A stretch of DNA of 64,000 nucleotides from Bradyrhizobium icense (GCF_001693385.1 NZ_CP016428.1:2976001-3040000); one strand, 5' to 3'. Counted from the first letter of the stretch, positions 44,748 to 54,604 are shown. The notes: generated by a model from the letters alone, not told the origin. Made by a program: numbers and translations.

Positions 44748-45761
44748 ATGGCACTCATGGATATTCTGCCCGGCAAGCTGGGCTTTGGCGCGGCTCCGCT
44801 CGGAAACATGTTTCGTGACATCCCGGAGAAGGAGGCCCTTGCGACCGTGAATGCCGCGTGGGACGACGGCATCCGCTACTTCGACAATGCGCCCTTCTAT
44901 GGCGCGGGGCTGGCGGAGATCCGTATGGGCGCTGCGCTCGCGACCAGGCCACGCGGCGATTACGTCATCAGCACCAAGGTCGGCCGCGTGATCCTAGACG
45001 AGATCGAGGACGTAAGCGCCCGCGACCTCGGCGAGAAAGGTGATGTCTTCAAGCACGGGCGACCGAACAAGATCGTCAACGATTATTCGAAAGATGGCAC
45101 GTTGCGCTCGATCGAGGGCAGCCTGACGCGGCTGGGCACCGACCATATCGATATCGCCTTCGTGCACGATGTGGCGCAGGATTTCTATGGCGACGAGTGG
45201 CTGGCAGTCTTCGAGAGTGCGCGCAAGGGCGCGTTCAAGACACTCGACCGGTTGCGCGACGAGGGCGTGATCAAGGCTTGGGGGCTCGGCGTCAACCGGG
45301 TGGAGCCGATCGAACTGCTGCTTGCGCTGGAAGGTCCGCGCCCTGACGGCTTCCTGCTCGCGGGCCGTTACACGCTTCTCGATCATGGCCGGGCGCTCGA
45401 ACGGGTGATGCCGATGGTTGCGGAGCATGAACTGGCCATCATTGTCGGCGGCCCCTACAGCTCGGGCGCGCTCGTCGGTGGCCCGAATTTCGAATATGCG
45501 CCGGCGCCTCGGGAAATCCTCGTGAAGGTGGCGCGGATCAAAGCGATCGCCGACCGCTACGGCGTCAGCATGAAGGGCGCAGGACTGCAGTTCGCGCTCG
45601 CGAATCCGGTGGTTGCTGCCGTGATCCCGGGGGCGAGCCGTCCGGGCCGCATTGCCGAGGACCGGACTGCCCTCGACGAATCCATACCCGTCGATTTCTG
45701 GCGCGAACTTCGTTCGGCGGGTCTCGTCAATCCCGCCGCTCCTCTTCCCCTGGCCGGTTGA
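44748..45761 (+). CDS. Aldo/keto reductase (D-threo-aldose dehydrogenase-like)
   Basis: 337-aa TIM-barrel NAD(P) enzyme. The catalytic tetrad is visible as Asp46 and Tyr51 (RYFDNAPFYG), Lys77 (STKVGR) and the His in DIAFVHDV. The motif LGFGAAPLGNMF and the long insertion after STKVGR fit the pyridoxal/galactose/fucose dehydrogenase branch of the family. It precedes an exported VOC protein and an exported monooxygenase-like protein in the same direction. Confidence 0.92.
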   Translation: MALMDILPGKLGFGAAPLGNMFRDIPEKEALATVNAAWDDGIRYFDNAPFYGAGLAEIRMGAALATRPRGDYVISTKVGRVILDEIEDVSARDLGEKGDVFKHGRPNKIVNDYSKDGTLRSIEGSLTRLGTDHIDIAFVHDVAQDFYGDEWLAVFESARKGAFKTLDRLRDEGVIKAWGLGVNRVEPIELLLALEGPRPDGFLLAGRYTLLDHGRALERVMPMVAEHELAIIVGGPYSSGALVGGPNFEYAPAPREILVKVARIKAIADRYGVSMKGAGLQFALANPVVAAVIPGASRPGRIAEDRTALDESIPVDFWRELRSAGLVNPAAPLPLAG

Positions 45762-45852
45762 GCGGTTTGAGCGCAGGGCAAGTTCATCCCTGCGAACTGA
45801 ACGTTGTCCGGCGGGGTGGCGCAAAGTCAATTCAATTACGAAGGAGATGGAA

Positions 45853-46707
45853 ATGAGTGACGAAAGACAGAACACCTCCGAAATGGGGCGCCGGGCGATG
45901 CTTCAAACAGCAGGAGCGGCCGTGATCACGGGCCTGGCGGTGGGGGGCACGCCGACAGTCGCGCTGGCCGCTGCTCAGGACGCCGGCGGCATGTCGACGG
46001 CCGACCGCAATGAGGCGCCGCTTGGTGCGCGGCTCCAGGGCGTCCAGCATTTCGGGCTCACCGTCCAGAACATGGAGCGGGCCTATGAATTCTATACCGC
46101 GGTGCTGGGTGGCACCGAGGTTTTCCGCCACGGTGATTTCCAGGGCGATGGGGTGCAGAACACGCTGCTGGCCGACCAGGAAATCGAGGCGAACGCACGT
46201 GGGGTCAATCCTCGGACGATCGGTGTTCCCGACCTGCGCGGTGGGGCGCAGCGGCTCGATGTTCGCTTCATCCAGTTCGACAATGTCGTGATCGAGTTGC
46301 TTCAGTACCGCGATGCGGATCAGCCCATGGGTAGCTCGAAGAGTTTCGCCGAGCCGGTGCAGCACATGAGCCCCGCCTTTCCGCGCATGATGCACATCTG
46401 CTTCTATGTTCGCGACGATGTCGACTTCAACAAGTTCATCGCCGACCTCGAGGCAGAATCGGCGCGCCGCGGCATGACGCAGGTGAGGGCGAACCGCACG
46501 GTCCGCGTCATGACCGAGGCGGACCGCAAGGCCGCTCCCCGCAGCTCCAACACCAACCGGGTGACCCAGGCCCCGTCGGATGGCTGGGAACTGATCTACT
46601 GCAAGGGCCCGGAAGGCGAGCAGCTCGAGTTCGTCAAAGCACTGGGACCCGTCAAGCAACGTTTCAGCGAAGCCCTCGCGAAGCGGCAGCAGACCGTCAC
46701 GCGCTGA
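45853..46707 (+). CDS. Exported VOC-family (glyoxalase/dioxygenase superfamily) protein
   Basis: 284 aa from ATG 45853, with AAGGAG 6 bp upstream. The N-terminus has a twin-arginine signal (GRRAMLQTAG) and an Ala-rich cleavage region (TVALAAAQ), so it is exported folded. The body contains paired beta-alpha-beta-beta-beta modules: QHFGLTVQNMERAYEFYTAV and PRMMHICFYVRDDVDFNKF. A metal site is plausible at the first His and a later Glu (GEQLEFVK). VOC proteins are usually cytoplasmic, so a Tat-exported one is uncommon. Function unknown. Confidence 0.87.
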   Translation: MSDERQNTSEMGRRAMLQTAGAAVITGLAVGGTPTVALAAAQDAGGMSTADRNEAPLGARLQGVQHFGLTVQNMERAYEFYTAVLGGTEVFRHGDFQGDGVQNTLLADQEIEANARGVNPRTIGVPDLRGGAQRLDVRFIQFDNVVIELLQYRDADQPMGSSKSFAEPVQHMSPAFPRMMHICFYVRDDVDFNKFIADLEAESARRGMTQVRANRTVRVMTEADRKAAPRSSNTNRVTQAPSDGWELIYCKGPEGEQLEFVKALGPVKQRFSEALAKRQQTVTR

Positions 46708-46784
46708 TCCGCTTGGCCGGCGGCCGAACGGTCGCCTGCTCGCTCTTGCCAGGTGTTTATGACTTCCTTCTGAAGGGACCCATG

Positions 46785-47207
46785 ATGCAAACGATCCTTC
46801 GCAGTTCGCGCGCCACGGCGCTGTTGGCCTTTTCGCCGTTCCTGGTGGCGCCGGCGGCATTCGCCGAGCAGGCGGCGCATGTGCGCTACCAGGACATTCG
46901 AGAAGGCGCCTACTCAGTCGTTGCCCAGGTGCGAGCCAAGCCTGGAAAGGAAGACGCCCTGCGGGCGGCGACCTTGCCTCTCATTGAGCTGGTTCGCGCC
47001 GATCCCAAAAACCTGGTCTATTTTCTCCAGGAAGACCGCGCCAAGCCGGGACATTTCATCTTTTACGAGATTTTTGCCAGCCAGGCGGATTTCGACGCAC
47101 ATAACGCCATGCCTTATGTGCAGGAGTGGTTCGCCAAGCTTCCAGAGCTTGCCGAGGGTGGCGTCGAGGTGATGCGGATGGCGATCCTCACTATGCCCAA
47201 AAAATAA
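46785..47207 (+). CDS. Exported antibiotic-biosynthesis-monooxygenase (ABM) domain protein
   Basis: 140 aa with a signal peptide (ATALLAFSPFLVAPAAFA) and one ABM domain (YSVVAQVRAKPGKEDALRAA, FIFYEIFASQADFDAHNAMP), like YgiN-type quinol monooxygenases. ATGs at 46782 and 46785 are both possible behind GAAGGGA. Periplasmic ABM proteins are unusual; cofactor-free oxygenation of a phenolic or quinol is the family's known chemistry. It ends a run begun by the aldo/keto reductase. Confidence 0.85.
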   Translation: MQTILRSSRATALLAFSPFLVAPAAFAEQAAHVRYQDIREGAYSVVAQVRAKPGKEDALRAATLPLIELVRADPKNLVYFLQEDRAKPGHFIFYEIFASQADFDAHNAMPYVQEWFAKLPELAEGGVEVMRMAILTMPKK

Positions 47208-47485
47208 GCGGAATAGTCAGGAAGCAATCTGCGGCTTCCGCCGTGCTTGGAGATTTCACCGGTCCGGGGCTCCTGCGGCGAAATGCCCGCCGCAGTCGGC
47301 TTTCCCATGCGCCTTAGCCATTCTGCGTGTAGATTTCGGGTCATGAGCTTGTTCGAATAGCTTTTCCCGATTTTGACTCACGCGGTTGGCCGAACGATGA
47401 AATGTCCTCATTCAGAGGGGCAGGCTGATAAAGCGAACCTGCCGAGCGTACCCTCTGGCGGTTCGCCTCTGATGCAGACCGGGTT
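47208..47485. other. Intergenic stretch, no gene seen
   Basis: 278 bp before the regulator gene at 47486. No gene or strong terminator recognised. Confidence 0.4.
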
Positions 47486-48955
47486 ATGCCGGTGAAAGTC
47501 GCGTCTCGATCGATCGTCTCAACGAGATCAGCGAGTGGTAAGGACACCGAGTCTCCTGCGAATCGGGCTGACGCGGAGGTTTCGTTCGGGCCATATCGGT
47601 TCGATCGAGATCGGCGAATGTTGTGGGAAGGGGACGTCTTGTTGCAGGTTGGGACTCGCGCGCTGGCAATTCTGAGCGCGCTCACCGAAGCGCCCGGGCG
47701 TCTTGTCGCGAAGCGCGAACTGCTGGAGCGGGCATGGCCTGATGGCCGCGTCGACGACGCAAATCTCAAGGTACAAATTTCCGCCTTGCGAAAGGCACTT
47801 CGCGGCTGCGAGGGATTGATCAGGGCGGAATCTTCCCTGGGCTATCGCTTTCTCGGAGAAGCGGTACCTGGAGATCCGTATCCCGATGCAGAGCGGCGAT
47901 GCTCCCTGGTGCCGCAGCTTCTCACCGAGCCTATCGGGCGCGACGGTGTGGTTGCGGACATCGTCGGCCTTCTCAAAGAAAGCCGGCTGGTGACCGTCCT
48001 TGGTCCCGGCGGTATCGGGAAGACAACAGTCGCGCTCGCGATTGCACATCGACTGGCCCATACCTTTGCGGATGAATCCTGCTTCGTCGATCTCAGCAGG
48101 ATTGCGCGCGACGATCAGATCAGTGAAGCGGTTGCGCGCGCACTGGGCTCTCCGGTCGGGGAGGCGCCGCCTGCCCTTGAGCAGATACAGGCCGCGCTGC
48201 AGGCGAGACGACTTCTTCTGGTGATCGACTCCTGCGAACACGTAGCCGATGCGATCGCGTTGCTGGTCGAGCAGGTTCTGGGCTTCTCCAATGAGGTCTG
48301 GATACTGGTAACATCCCGGGAATCCCTGAGGGTTGCAGCTGAGTTCGTCTGGCACCTCGAGCCGCTGGAAGTACCGCCGCCCTCTTTGATGGATAACGCG
48401 GCGAATGCTGCGCGATACTCCGCAGTTCAGCTCTTCCTGAGGGCCGCGGCCGAAGTTTCGGACGGCTTTACGTTGAACGACGAGATCGCGCCGACCATCG
48501 TCGAGGTTTGTCGGCGTCTGGACGGAATTCCCCGGGCGATCGAAATGACGGCTTCCATGGTCGCCACCCGCGACATTGGCGAGCTTCGCCGCCGCCTGGA
48601 TCAGCGCTTGCCCTTACTGGAGTTCGATCGCCAGGGCGACAACCTGCTGCACGATTCTCTTTTCTCGATCCTTCGCTGGCGGTGCGATCTTCTTCCGTTC
48701 AACGAGCAAGCGGTGCTGCGCCGTTTGGCGCTCTTCGCCGGTGCATTCACCCTCGATGCTGCGGTCGCGGTTGCGGCTGATGACGTTACGGATGCGTCTG
48801 TCGTTCGCGAAGCGGTTGTCGCGCTCGCCAATAAATCCTTCCTGATCGTAAATCATCAGATCAGTCCTCCAGAATACCGCCTTTTCGAGACCATGCGAGC
48901 GTACGTGGTGAGCCCCAGGGAGGAGGGGAATATGCCACGGGGCGGCTCGATCTGA
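47486..48955 (+). CDS. Winged-helix NB-ARC ATPase regulator, C-terminally truncated
   Basis: 489-aa regulator with an OmpR-type winged helix (about 32-125; VQISALRKALR) joined to a STAND/NB-ARC ATPase (Walker A VLGPGGIGKTT, Gly173-Thr180; LLLVIDSCEHV). It aligns with the 934-aa protein at 49007-51811 up to RAYV and then departs after a few residues (SPREEGNMPRGGSI) and stops. The roughly 440-residue TPR-like C-terminal half of the paralogue is absent. It may be a truncated, non-signalling copy or a DNA-binding decoy. The first codons have no strong ribosome site, so the start is uncertain. Confidence 0.8.
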   Translation: MPVKVASRSIVSTRSASGKDTESPANRADAEVSFGPYRFDRDRRMLWEGDVLLQVGTRALAILSALTEAPGRLVAKRELLERAWPDGRVDDANLKVQISALRKALRGCEGLIRAESSLGYRFLGEAVPGDPYPDAERRCSLVPQLLTEPIGRDGVVADIVGLLKESRLVTVLGPGGIGKTTVALAIAHRLAHTFADESCFVDLSRIARDDQISEAVARALGSPVGEAPPALEQIQAALQARRLLLVIDSCEHVADAIALLVEQVLGFSNEVWILVTSRESLRVAAEFVWHLEPLEVPPPSLMDNAANAARYSAVQLFLRAAAEVSDGFTLNDEIAPTIVEVCRRLDGIPRAIEMTASMVATRDIGELRRRLDQRLPLLEFDRQGDNLLHDSLFSILRWRCDLLPFNEQAVLRRLALFAGAFTLDAAVAVAADDVTDASVVREAVVALANKSFLIVNHQISPPEYRLFETMRAYVVSPREEGNMPRGGSI

Positions 48956-49006
48956 GTCAGAATTGCTAACGCGTGAGAACCTGACGCCCGAGCGCTGGCA
49001 TGAGCA

Positions 49007-51811
49007 TCAGGGTGCGTTGATCCCGGCGAGGAGAGCTTGAGCCCGCACGAGGAACGGTACACGTGACCTGTCCTGCAAATTGGATAGAAGATCGACAAGT
49101 GCATTGCGGGCGGCCTGCGGTCGCCCTGCCTCAAGCTCAAACTCGGCGAGGCCGACGGCGGCCTCGCATTCATAGAGATAGAAATCGTGCTGCTTGCTAA
49201 GTTCGATTGCTTGGCTGAATAGCTCGCGTGCCGTATCGACATCGCCAGGCCGGTTACGAGCAATGAGTACCTTGGCGAGGATTGGGTGATGCTTGCCGAT
49301 GAGGCGAACATCGGATGGGCCCAGGCACTGGCTCATCGCCTTCGCAAGTGCAGATTCTGCACCGTCCAGATCGCCAACAATTCGTCGAGCGTCCGCGAGT
49401 TCAACCCACAAGATCGGATGAAGAGATCCGGTTTTGATTATAAACTCATCTGCCAGGCAGGACGTCAGGATGCGCTCTGCGGATCTAGCGTCTTCGTCTG
49501 CATATCTGAGAAGAAGCGCTCGAAATGCCTCGGCAACCGCATGCCAAGGCCGGTAGTGTCGCGACACTTCCTCCAGTTTTTGCAGGCAGCTGCGTGCCCG
49601 CTGAAATTCCCCCGACGATATGTTTACCCATGTGGCACCTTGGGCAAGAACAAAATAGGTGGTTGTCAGATGTCCCTTCGCCTCGGCTTCGTCTATCGCT
49701 GTGTTCGAAAGCGACAATGCCTGGTCACAATACCCCATGTAGTGCTTGGCAAGTGCCAACCCGATCTTGCAAGAGATGAACGAGTCGATTCCTCCGAAAT
49801 ACAGGTAGGCGCTTCTGGAAATCGACGGGCAGTCCTGCAGGAACGTCTGGAACCGCTGATGAGCTGATCGTATGGCAGAGTTTTCGAAGTCGTTGAATGC
49901 GGATATCCGTTGCAGAAGATAGTGCACATCAGGGTTGTTGGATCGCTCTGCTGCCTTGGCAAAGGCCTCGAGATAGTGTGTGGCCTGGCGGCGGGTTAGA
50001 AGCGTACTCTGAATAATGCCGTAGAGGGCTCGCAGCTCCAGGAAATCATCTTCTGCAGCCTGCGCCGCCTGCCAGGCGCGCTCATACAAGCTCGCTCCCT
50101 CGAACCCCGGAAGGTATACCTGCGCGGATGCGAGTGATACCAGCAAGCGAGGCCGCACTGCTGCATCAAATGCGGAGCTGCCATCGACGAGGTGAAATGC
50201 CCGGGTTAGATAAGGGACCCCTTGAACCAACGAGGTGAGTGCAAGCCAAAGCCGTTCCGCGGCGATTGCAAGTTTTACGCCGAGTTGAGGATCGGAGGAA
50301 AACGTCCAATCCAGAGCCACCCGAACCTCGTCCAGGTAACCCCGCATTTTCGCGTTCTCGGATGCGTCGTCATAGAGGTCCCAGTCGATGCCGTCGAGCA
50401 GCCGGAGGAAGTATTCCGCGTGACGTCTTTGCGCTATGTCGCCTTCGGAGAAGTCCAGCTGAGCTACATAAGCTCTGGTCGTATCCAGCAGACGATACTC
50501 CGCATATGTCGATTCCGGGTCGAAGGAGAGAAGTGAGCGGCGCGACAGGCTCGTAATGGCGTCGCGCGCAGCGGATGCGCTGAGCTGATCGCCGCTTGCC
50601 ACAGCGGTGCCGGCGTCAAGCGAGAAGGTTCCGGCAAAGCAAGCGATTTGGCGAAGGGCGAACTGTTCTGCTTGGGACAGCAGATTATAGCTCCAGTCGA
50701 TCGTTGAGAACAGCGACCGTTGACGGGGAACGACGCTTCTTCGATCGATATTGATCACCGACGATTTTTCGTTGAGGCTGCGTAGTGCTTCCTCGAAGCC
50801 AAGCACCGCGGCAATCGAGGCGGCAATTTCAATTGCCAGCGGGATGCCGTCAAGCCGTCGGCAAATCTCTGCGACGGCAGCAGCGCTGCGATTGTCGAAA
50901 TGCAGTTTCGCCCCTCGCTGATGGAGGCACTTCAAGAACAACTGGACTGACGAGTAGGTCTTGATGTCGTCCGCGTGCGTTTCGGTAGCCTTTGGGGGAA
51001 CTGTGAGGGGGGCGAGTCGCCAGACAGCCTCGTCATCAAGCTGCAGCGGCTCTCGCGTCGTAACGAGAACATCTACGTGCGCGGTGCTGACGAGCAAGGC
51101 GTCAACGAGTTTCGCCACTGGACCAAGCACATGCTCGCAACAGTCCAGGATCAGAAGCATCCGCCTGTCGTGGAGGCCCAGCACGATTTGTTCGATGCCG
51201 GGCCAGTCTGTTACCCTTAATCCGATCGCATTCGCCAATGCGGTGTAGACGAAGTCAATCGAGGATATCCTGCCAAGATCGACAAAGCAGACGCCATCGG
51301 CGTAGTTTGCGGCCCGGTCATTTGCGACCTGCAATGCGATCGTCGTTTTCCCGATGCCACCCGACCCAAGGATCGTCACAAGTCGTCGGCTATTGAAAAG
51401 CTCGTGAATCCCATCCGCTGCCGCCTCGCGGCCGATCGGCTTCACGATAATTCCTGGGATGCCGAACCGAGGCTGGTTTTCAGAGCGAGGAGGGGCCGGC
51501 TTTTTCACAACCACATCGGCGTCGAAACGGTAGCCCTGAGACGGATCAGCTTGAATTGCGCCGCCGTAATCACGCAGGGCCTTTCTCAGTCCTGAGATTT
51601 GCACCCGCAAATTGCTTTGATCAACGTGCAAGCCTGGCCATGCGCTTTTGATCAGGGTGCTCCGACTGACGGTTACGCCGGGTGCTTCAAGGAGGACTTG
51701 CAGGATCGCTAACGCGCGAGCGCCAAGCCTAACCGGGACGCTTCCGTCCCATAGCGTATGGGTAGCCGCGTCAAAGCGGAACAGCCCGAAGAATATCTCC
51801 CGGTTCACCAT
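49007..51811 (-). CDS. Winged-helix NB-ARC ATPase transcriptional regulator (full length)
   Basis: 934 aa from the ATG at 51811 (MVNREIFFGLFRFD), which aligns with its paralogue's start. It has an OmpR-type winged helix (about 5-97; VQISGLRKALR) and an NB-ARC ATPase with Walker A LGSGGIGKTT (about 149-157) and LLILDCCEHV. The long helical C-terminal half (about 480-934) reads like TPR repeats. Such signal-transduction ATPases sense a ligand through the repeats and bind DNA through the winged helix. It is convergent with the truncated paralogue, the two stops only 51 bp apart. Target genes are unknown. Confidence 0.88.
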   Translation of the reverse strand: MVNREIFFGLFRFDAATHTLWDGSVPVRLGARALAILQVLLEAPGVTVSRSTLIKSAWPGLHVDQSNLRVQISGLRKALRDYGGAIQADPSQGYRFDADVVVKKPAPPRSENQPRFGIPGIIVKPIGREAAADGIHELFNSRRLVTILGSGGIGKTTIALQVANDRAANYADGVCFVDLGRISSIDFVYTALANAIGLRVTDWPGIEQIVLGLHDRRMLLILDCCEHVLGPVAKLVDALLVSTAHVDVLVTTREPLQLDDEAVWRLAPLTVPPKATETHADDIKTYSSVQLFLKCLHQRGAKLHFDNRSAAAVAEICRRLDGIPLAIEIAASIAAVLGFEEALRSLNEKSSVINIDRRSVVPRQRSLFSTIDWSYNLLSQAEQFALRQIACFAGTFSLDAGTAVASGDQLSASAARDAITSLSRRSLLSFDPESTYAEYRLLDTTRAYVAQLDFSEGDIAQRRHAEYFLRLLDGIDWDLYDDASENAKMRGYLDEVRVALDWTFSSDPQLGVKLAIAAERLWLALTSLVQGVPYLTRAFHLVDGSSAFDAAVRPRLLVSLASAQVYLPGFEGASLYERAWQAAQAAEDDFLELRALYGIIQSTLLTRRQATHYLEAFAKAAERSNNPDVHYLLQRISAFNDFENSAIRSAHQRFQTFLQDCPSISRSAYLYFGGIDSFISCKIGLALAKHYMGYCDQALSLSNTAIDEAEAKGHLTTTYFVLAQGATWVNISSGEFQRARSCLQKLEEVSRHYRPWHAVAEAFRALLLRYADEDARSAERILTSCLADEFIIKTGSLHPILWVELADARRIVGDLDGAESALAKAMSQCLGPSDVRLIGKHHPILAKVLIARNRPGDVDTARELFSQAIELSKQHDFYLYECEAAVGLAEFELEAGRPQAARNALVDLLSNLQDRSRVPFLVRAQALLAGINAP

Positions 51812-52256
51812 CGCACCTGCTTGGGTCCCATATCGCGCGGCGCACTGTAGGGGCATTGCCTCAGGTTTGCTTCCAGAATATCCGGGATGTCCGTTAATGG
51901 CTGCCGCCCTTAACGGACGTCGATGCTGGGGCGGACTGCCTCCGGTACCGGGGGTAGAGCGGACGTGGAGTAGGGCAGATCACACCCTGGTTCGACCAGA
52001 CTGAGAGTATTTGGGGCGAGCTTGCCAAGCCCAGCAGGAACATTGCCTCTGTTTGTTGCGGGTGTCGAAATTCGACTCCGGGGCAATCGACATCCTCCTC
52101 GCAGCGCTTCTCCCTGCATAAATGCGCTCCTGACCGCCGCTGAGGCGTGCCGCGACTTGCGTGGGGGACGTGGCGTCTCGATCCCCAGGGCACATTTGGT
52201 TGGGGTCGAGGATGGGTGGACGTGCTGCCCTTCAGTTCGCCCTTGATTTCAAGCGA
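51812..52256. other. Intergenic stretch upstream of repeat copy D, no gene seen
   Basis: Probably holds the promoter of the large regulator. No gene recognised on either strand. Confidence 0.45.
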
Positions 52257-52650
52257 TTATACTATTCTCGCAGAAATAGTATAACGGACACGTTCTTCTT
52301 TCATCCCATTCTTCTTTCATCCCATTGAGAGTGCAGGGTAAATCATTGGAATCGCAAGACTATCGTTTCTCCGTGCCCCCATGATGGATTGGAGCGAAAG
52401 TGCAATTCTTTCAAATGATTAGAGCGCCGCGTGTGCACGACGTGTGCACTGGGCAAGAGAGAAATCTATTAATGGCAAATCTGAGCAGCTCTCTCCGAGG
52501 CGTGTTGTAGACGTCGGGATGCGTGCGACGCGGACGGATCGGATTGATTGGAGCAGAATGCTCCGCTTTCGATCGAGAAGCTGAACTCACTCTTCTGGTG
52601 TGGAGAACGGGACCGATCTTCGTCTTTGCCGGCGGGGCAGGGGCGCGCCT
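52257..52650 (+). repeat. Dispersed repeat copy D with decayed dusA 5' end (putative attachment junction)
   Basis: Matches copy A in the same order. It has a palindrome (52257-52284, arms TTATACTATT/AATAGTATAA), a TTG at 52346 followed by codons reading ESQDYRFSV, then after a one-base deletion the MMDWSES codons. The GTGTGCAC octamers lie at 52431-52438 and 52442-52449, followed by AATCTGAG and the tail to about 52650. YRFSV(A)PMMDW is the DusA N-terminal block. A 16-bp unit CTTCTTTCATCCCATT is tandemly duplicated at 52295-52310 and 52311-52326, within this copy only. It sits directly before the haem/cbb3 respiratory block. Confidence 0.65.
52295..52326 (+). repeat. 16-bp tandem duplication
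   Basis: Two perfect copies of CTTCTTTCATCCCATT head to tail inside repeat copy D. Absent from copy A. Likely replication slippage. Confidence 0.9.
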
Positions 52651-52668
52651 TCAGGATGCCGTCCAGAT

Positions 52669-53904
52669 CTACGCGCTCATCTGCGCAAGCGCCCGGTCCT
52701 CGCGCGGCAAGTCGAGCCGGTCCCAGACATCGATCAGCGCCGTGGCGAGCGCTTCGATCATGTCGTCGTCGTGATGGGGCGAAGGCGTGATGCGCAGCCG
52801 CTCCGTACCGCGCGGCACGGTCGGGTAGTTGATCGGCTGGATATAGATTCCATGCTCGGTGAGCAGGAGGTCACTTGCCTCCTTGCAGTACTCTGGATCG
52901 CCGACGAGGACGGGTATGATGTGCGTCTCGCTCGGCATGACCGGGAGCTCGGCCGCCCTAAGTACTGCCTTCGTGCGCGCTACGCGGCGCTGATGCTGCT
53001 CGCGCTCCCCGTTGGAGCTCTTGAGGTGGCGAATTGCTGTGGTTGCTGCGGCACAAATCGGCGGCGGAAGGGCTGTGGTGAAAATAAAGCCAGGCGCGTA
53101 TGAGCGCACCGCATCAATCAGCGCGGCATCGCCCGCAATGTATCCGCCAAGACAGCCGAAAGCCTTGGCAAGCGTTCCCTCGATGACGTCGACGCGGTGC
53201 GCCGCGCCCGCGCGTTCCGTGATGCCGCCGCCGCGCGAGCCATACAGGCCGACCGCATGCACCTCGTCGCAATAGGTCATCGCGTCGTAACGCTTGGCAA
53301 GATCGCAAATGCCGTTGATGGGGGCGACGTCACCATCCATGGAATAGAGGCTCTCAAACACGATCAGCTTCGGCCGTTGGGGCTCGACCTGTTTGAGCAG
53401 CTCTTCGAGGTGGCCGAGATCGTTGTGACGCCAGATATGCTTCTCCGTCCCCGACTGGCGCACGCCCTCGATCATCGAGTTGTGATTGAGCGCGTCGGAC
53501 AGAATCGTGCAGCCGGTCATTAGCCGGGCAATCGTTGCAATTCCGGTCTGGTTCGAGACGTAACCGGAAGTGAACACTAGCGCCGCCTCCTTGCCGTGCA
53601 GGTCGGCCAACTCGCGCTCAAGCTCGACCAGTGGATGACTGGTGCCGGCGATGTTACGCGTGCCGCCCGCGCCGGTGCCCATGCGGATCGCGGTCTCGAC
53701 CATGGCGCCGATCACTTTCGGGTGCTGCCCCATCGCGAGGTAGTCGTTGGAACACCAGATCACGACGCTGCGTGGGCCCGCAGGCGAGTGCCAGATGGCG
53801 CGGGGATAGCGCCCGGCGATGCGCTCAAGATCGGCAAAGACGCGGTAGCGCCGTTCGTCCCGTAACTGCGCGAGGGCGTGAAGGAAATAGCTGTCGTAAT
53901 TCAT
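52669..53904 (-). CDS. hemA: 5-aminolevulinate synthase
   Basis: 411-aa PLP enzyme that condenses glycine and succinyl-CoA to 5-aminolevulinate, the first step of haem synthesis in alphaproteobacteria. The Schiff-base lysine is K247 in EGTLAKAFG; other signatures are [34 protein letters not shown] and GGYIAGD. It lies 94 bp downstream of the SCO gene on the same strand. Placed beside a cbb3 oxidase cluster, it is probably an additional isozyme supplying haem under low oxygen; the main copy would be elsewhere. No FixK/FNR site (TTG-N8-CAA) was seen in the 94-bp gap. Confidence 0.97.
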   Translation of the reverse strand: MNYDSYFLHALAQLRDERRYRVFADLERIAGRYPRAIWHSPAGPRSVVIWCSNDYLAMGQHPKVIGAMVETAIRMGTGAGGTRNIAGTSHPLVELERELADLHGKEAALVFTSGYVSNQTGIATIARLMTGCTILSDALNHNSMIEGVRQSGTEKHIWRHNDLGHLEELLKQVEPQRPKLIVFESLYSMDGDVAPINGICDLAKRYDAMTYCDEVHAVGLYGSRGGGITERAGAAHRVDVIEGTLAKAFGCLGGYIAGDAALIDAVRSYAPGFIFTTALPPPICAAATTAIRHLKSSNGEREQHQRRVARTKAVLRAAELPVMPSETHIIPVLVGDPEYCKEASDLLLTEHGIYIQPINYPTVPRGTERLRITPSPHHDDDMIEALATALIDVWDRLDLPREDRALAQMSA

Positions 53905-53998
53905 GACAGCCTTCCCGGCTGCGACGCTCTCATTGGCCGTGCAATTCCTTGGTCAGGACGAGCTCTCATTGCGTTGATCATCCCCGATGACTTGCATT

Positions 53999-54604
53999 CT
54001 AGCGCGCCTTTGCCATGGCGCCGCGCACCGCCTCGGCGATGCGGTCGCCTGGCGTGTTGGCGTCGAACCCGCGCGCGAATTTGCCTTCAGGGTCCATCAG
54101 GTAGAGATAGGTGCTGTGGTCCATGAGATCGTTCTTAGCGTCTGGCCCGCTCTTATGAGGTGCGTAGTAGACCCCATACTCCTGGGCAACGGCAGCGATC
54201 TGCTGCGGCGTGCCCGTGAGCCCGACGATCCTCGGATCAAATGAGTGGGTGTAGTTCCCCATGACGGCCGACGTATCGCGCTGCGGATCGACTGTGATGA
54301 ACAACGGTTGGAGCTTGTCGGCGTCGGGGCCGAGATCCTCGAGCGCGGCGGCAATCTCAAGGAGTGCCGTCGGGCAGCTATCTGGGCACGAAGTGAAGCC
54401 GAAATAGACCAGAAGCCATTTCCCACGGTAGGTCTGATCCGTGACCGTCGTACCGTCAGGTGAGGTGAGGGTGAACGGACCGCCGATTGTCACCGGCGAG
54501 TTAGCTCCGCGTACGAGCGGTTGACTCAACACCAAGACGGTCGCGACAGCAATGCCAAAAGGCATTGCCCGCCCGAGGTGCGAAAATATGGGACGGCGAC
54601 GCAT
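53999..54604 (-). CDS. SCO1/SenC/PrrC copper chaperone
   Basis: 201-aa membrane-anchored thioredoxin-fold protein from ATG 54604, preceded by GGGGAGG. One N-terminal helix (AMPFGIAVATVLVLSQPLV) is followed by the copper site CPDSC and the distal histidine in DHSTYLYLMD. SCO proteins deliver copper to, or keep reduced the CuA or CuB site of, haem-copper oxidases. Divergent from the cupredoxin gene, with a 203-bp gap between their starts. Confidence 0.94.
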   Translation of the reverse strand: MRRRPIFSHLGRAMPFGIAVATVLVLSQPLVRGANSPVTIGGPFTLTSPDGTTVTDQTYRGKWLLVYFGFTSCPDSCPTALLEIAAALEDLGPDADKLQPLFITVDPQRDTSAVMGNYTHSFDPRIVGLTGTPQQIAAVAQEYGVYYAPHKSGPDAKNDLMDHSTYLYLMDPEGKFARGFDANTPGDRIAEAVRGAMAKAR

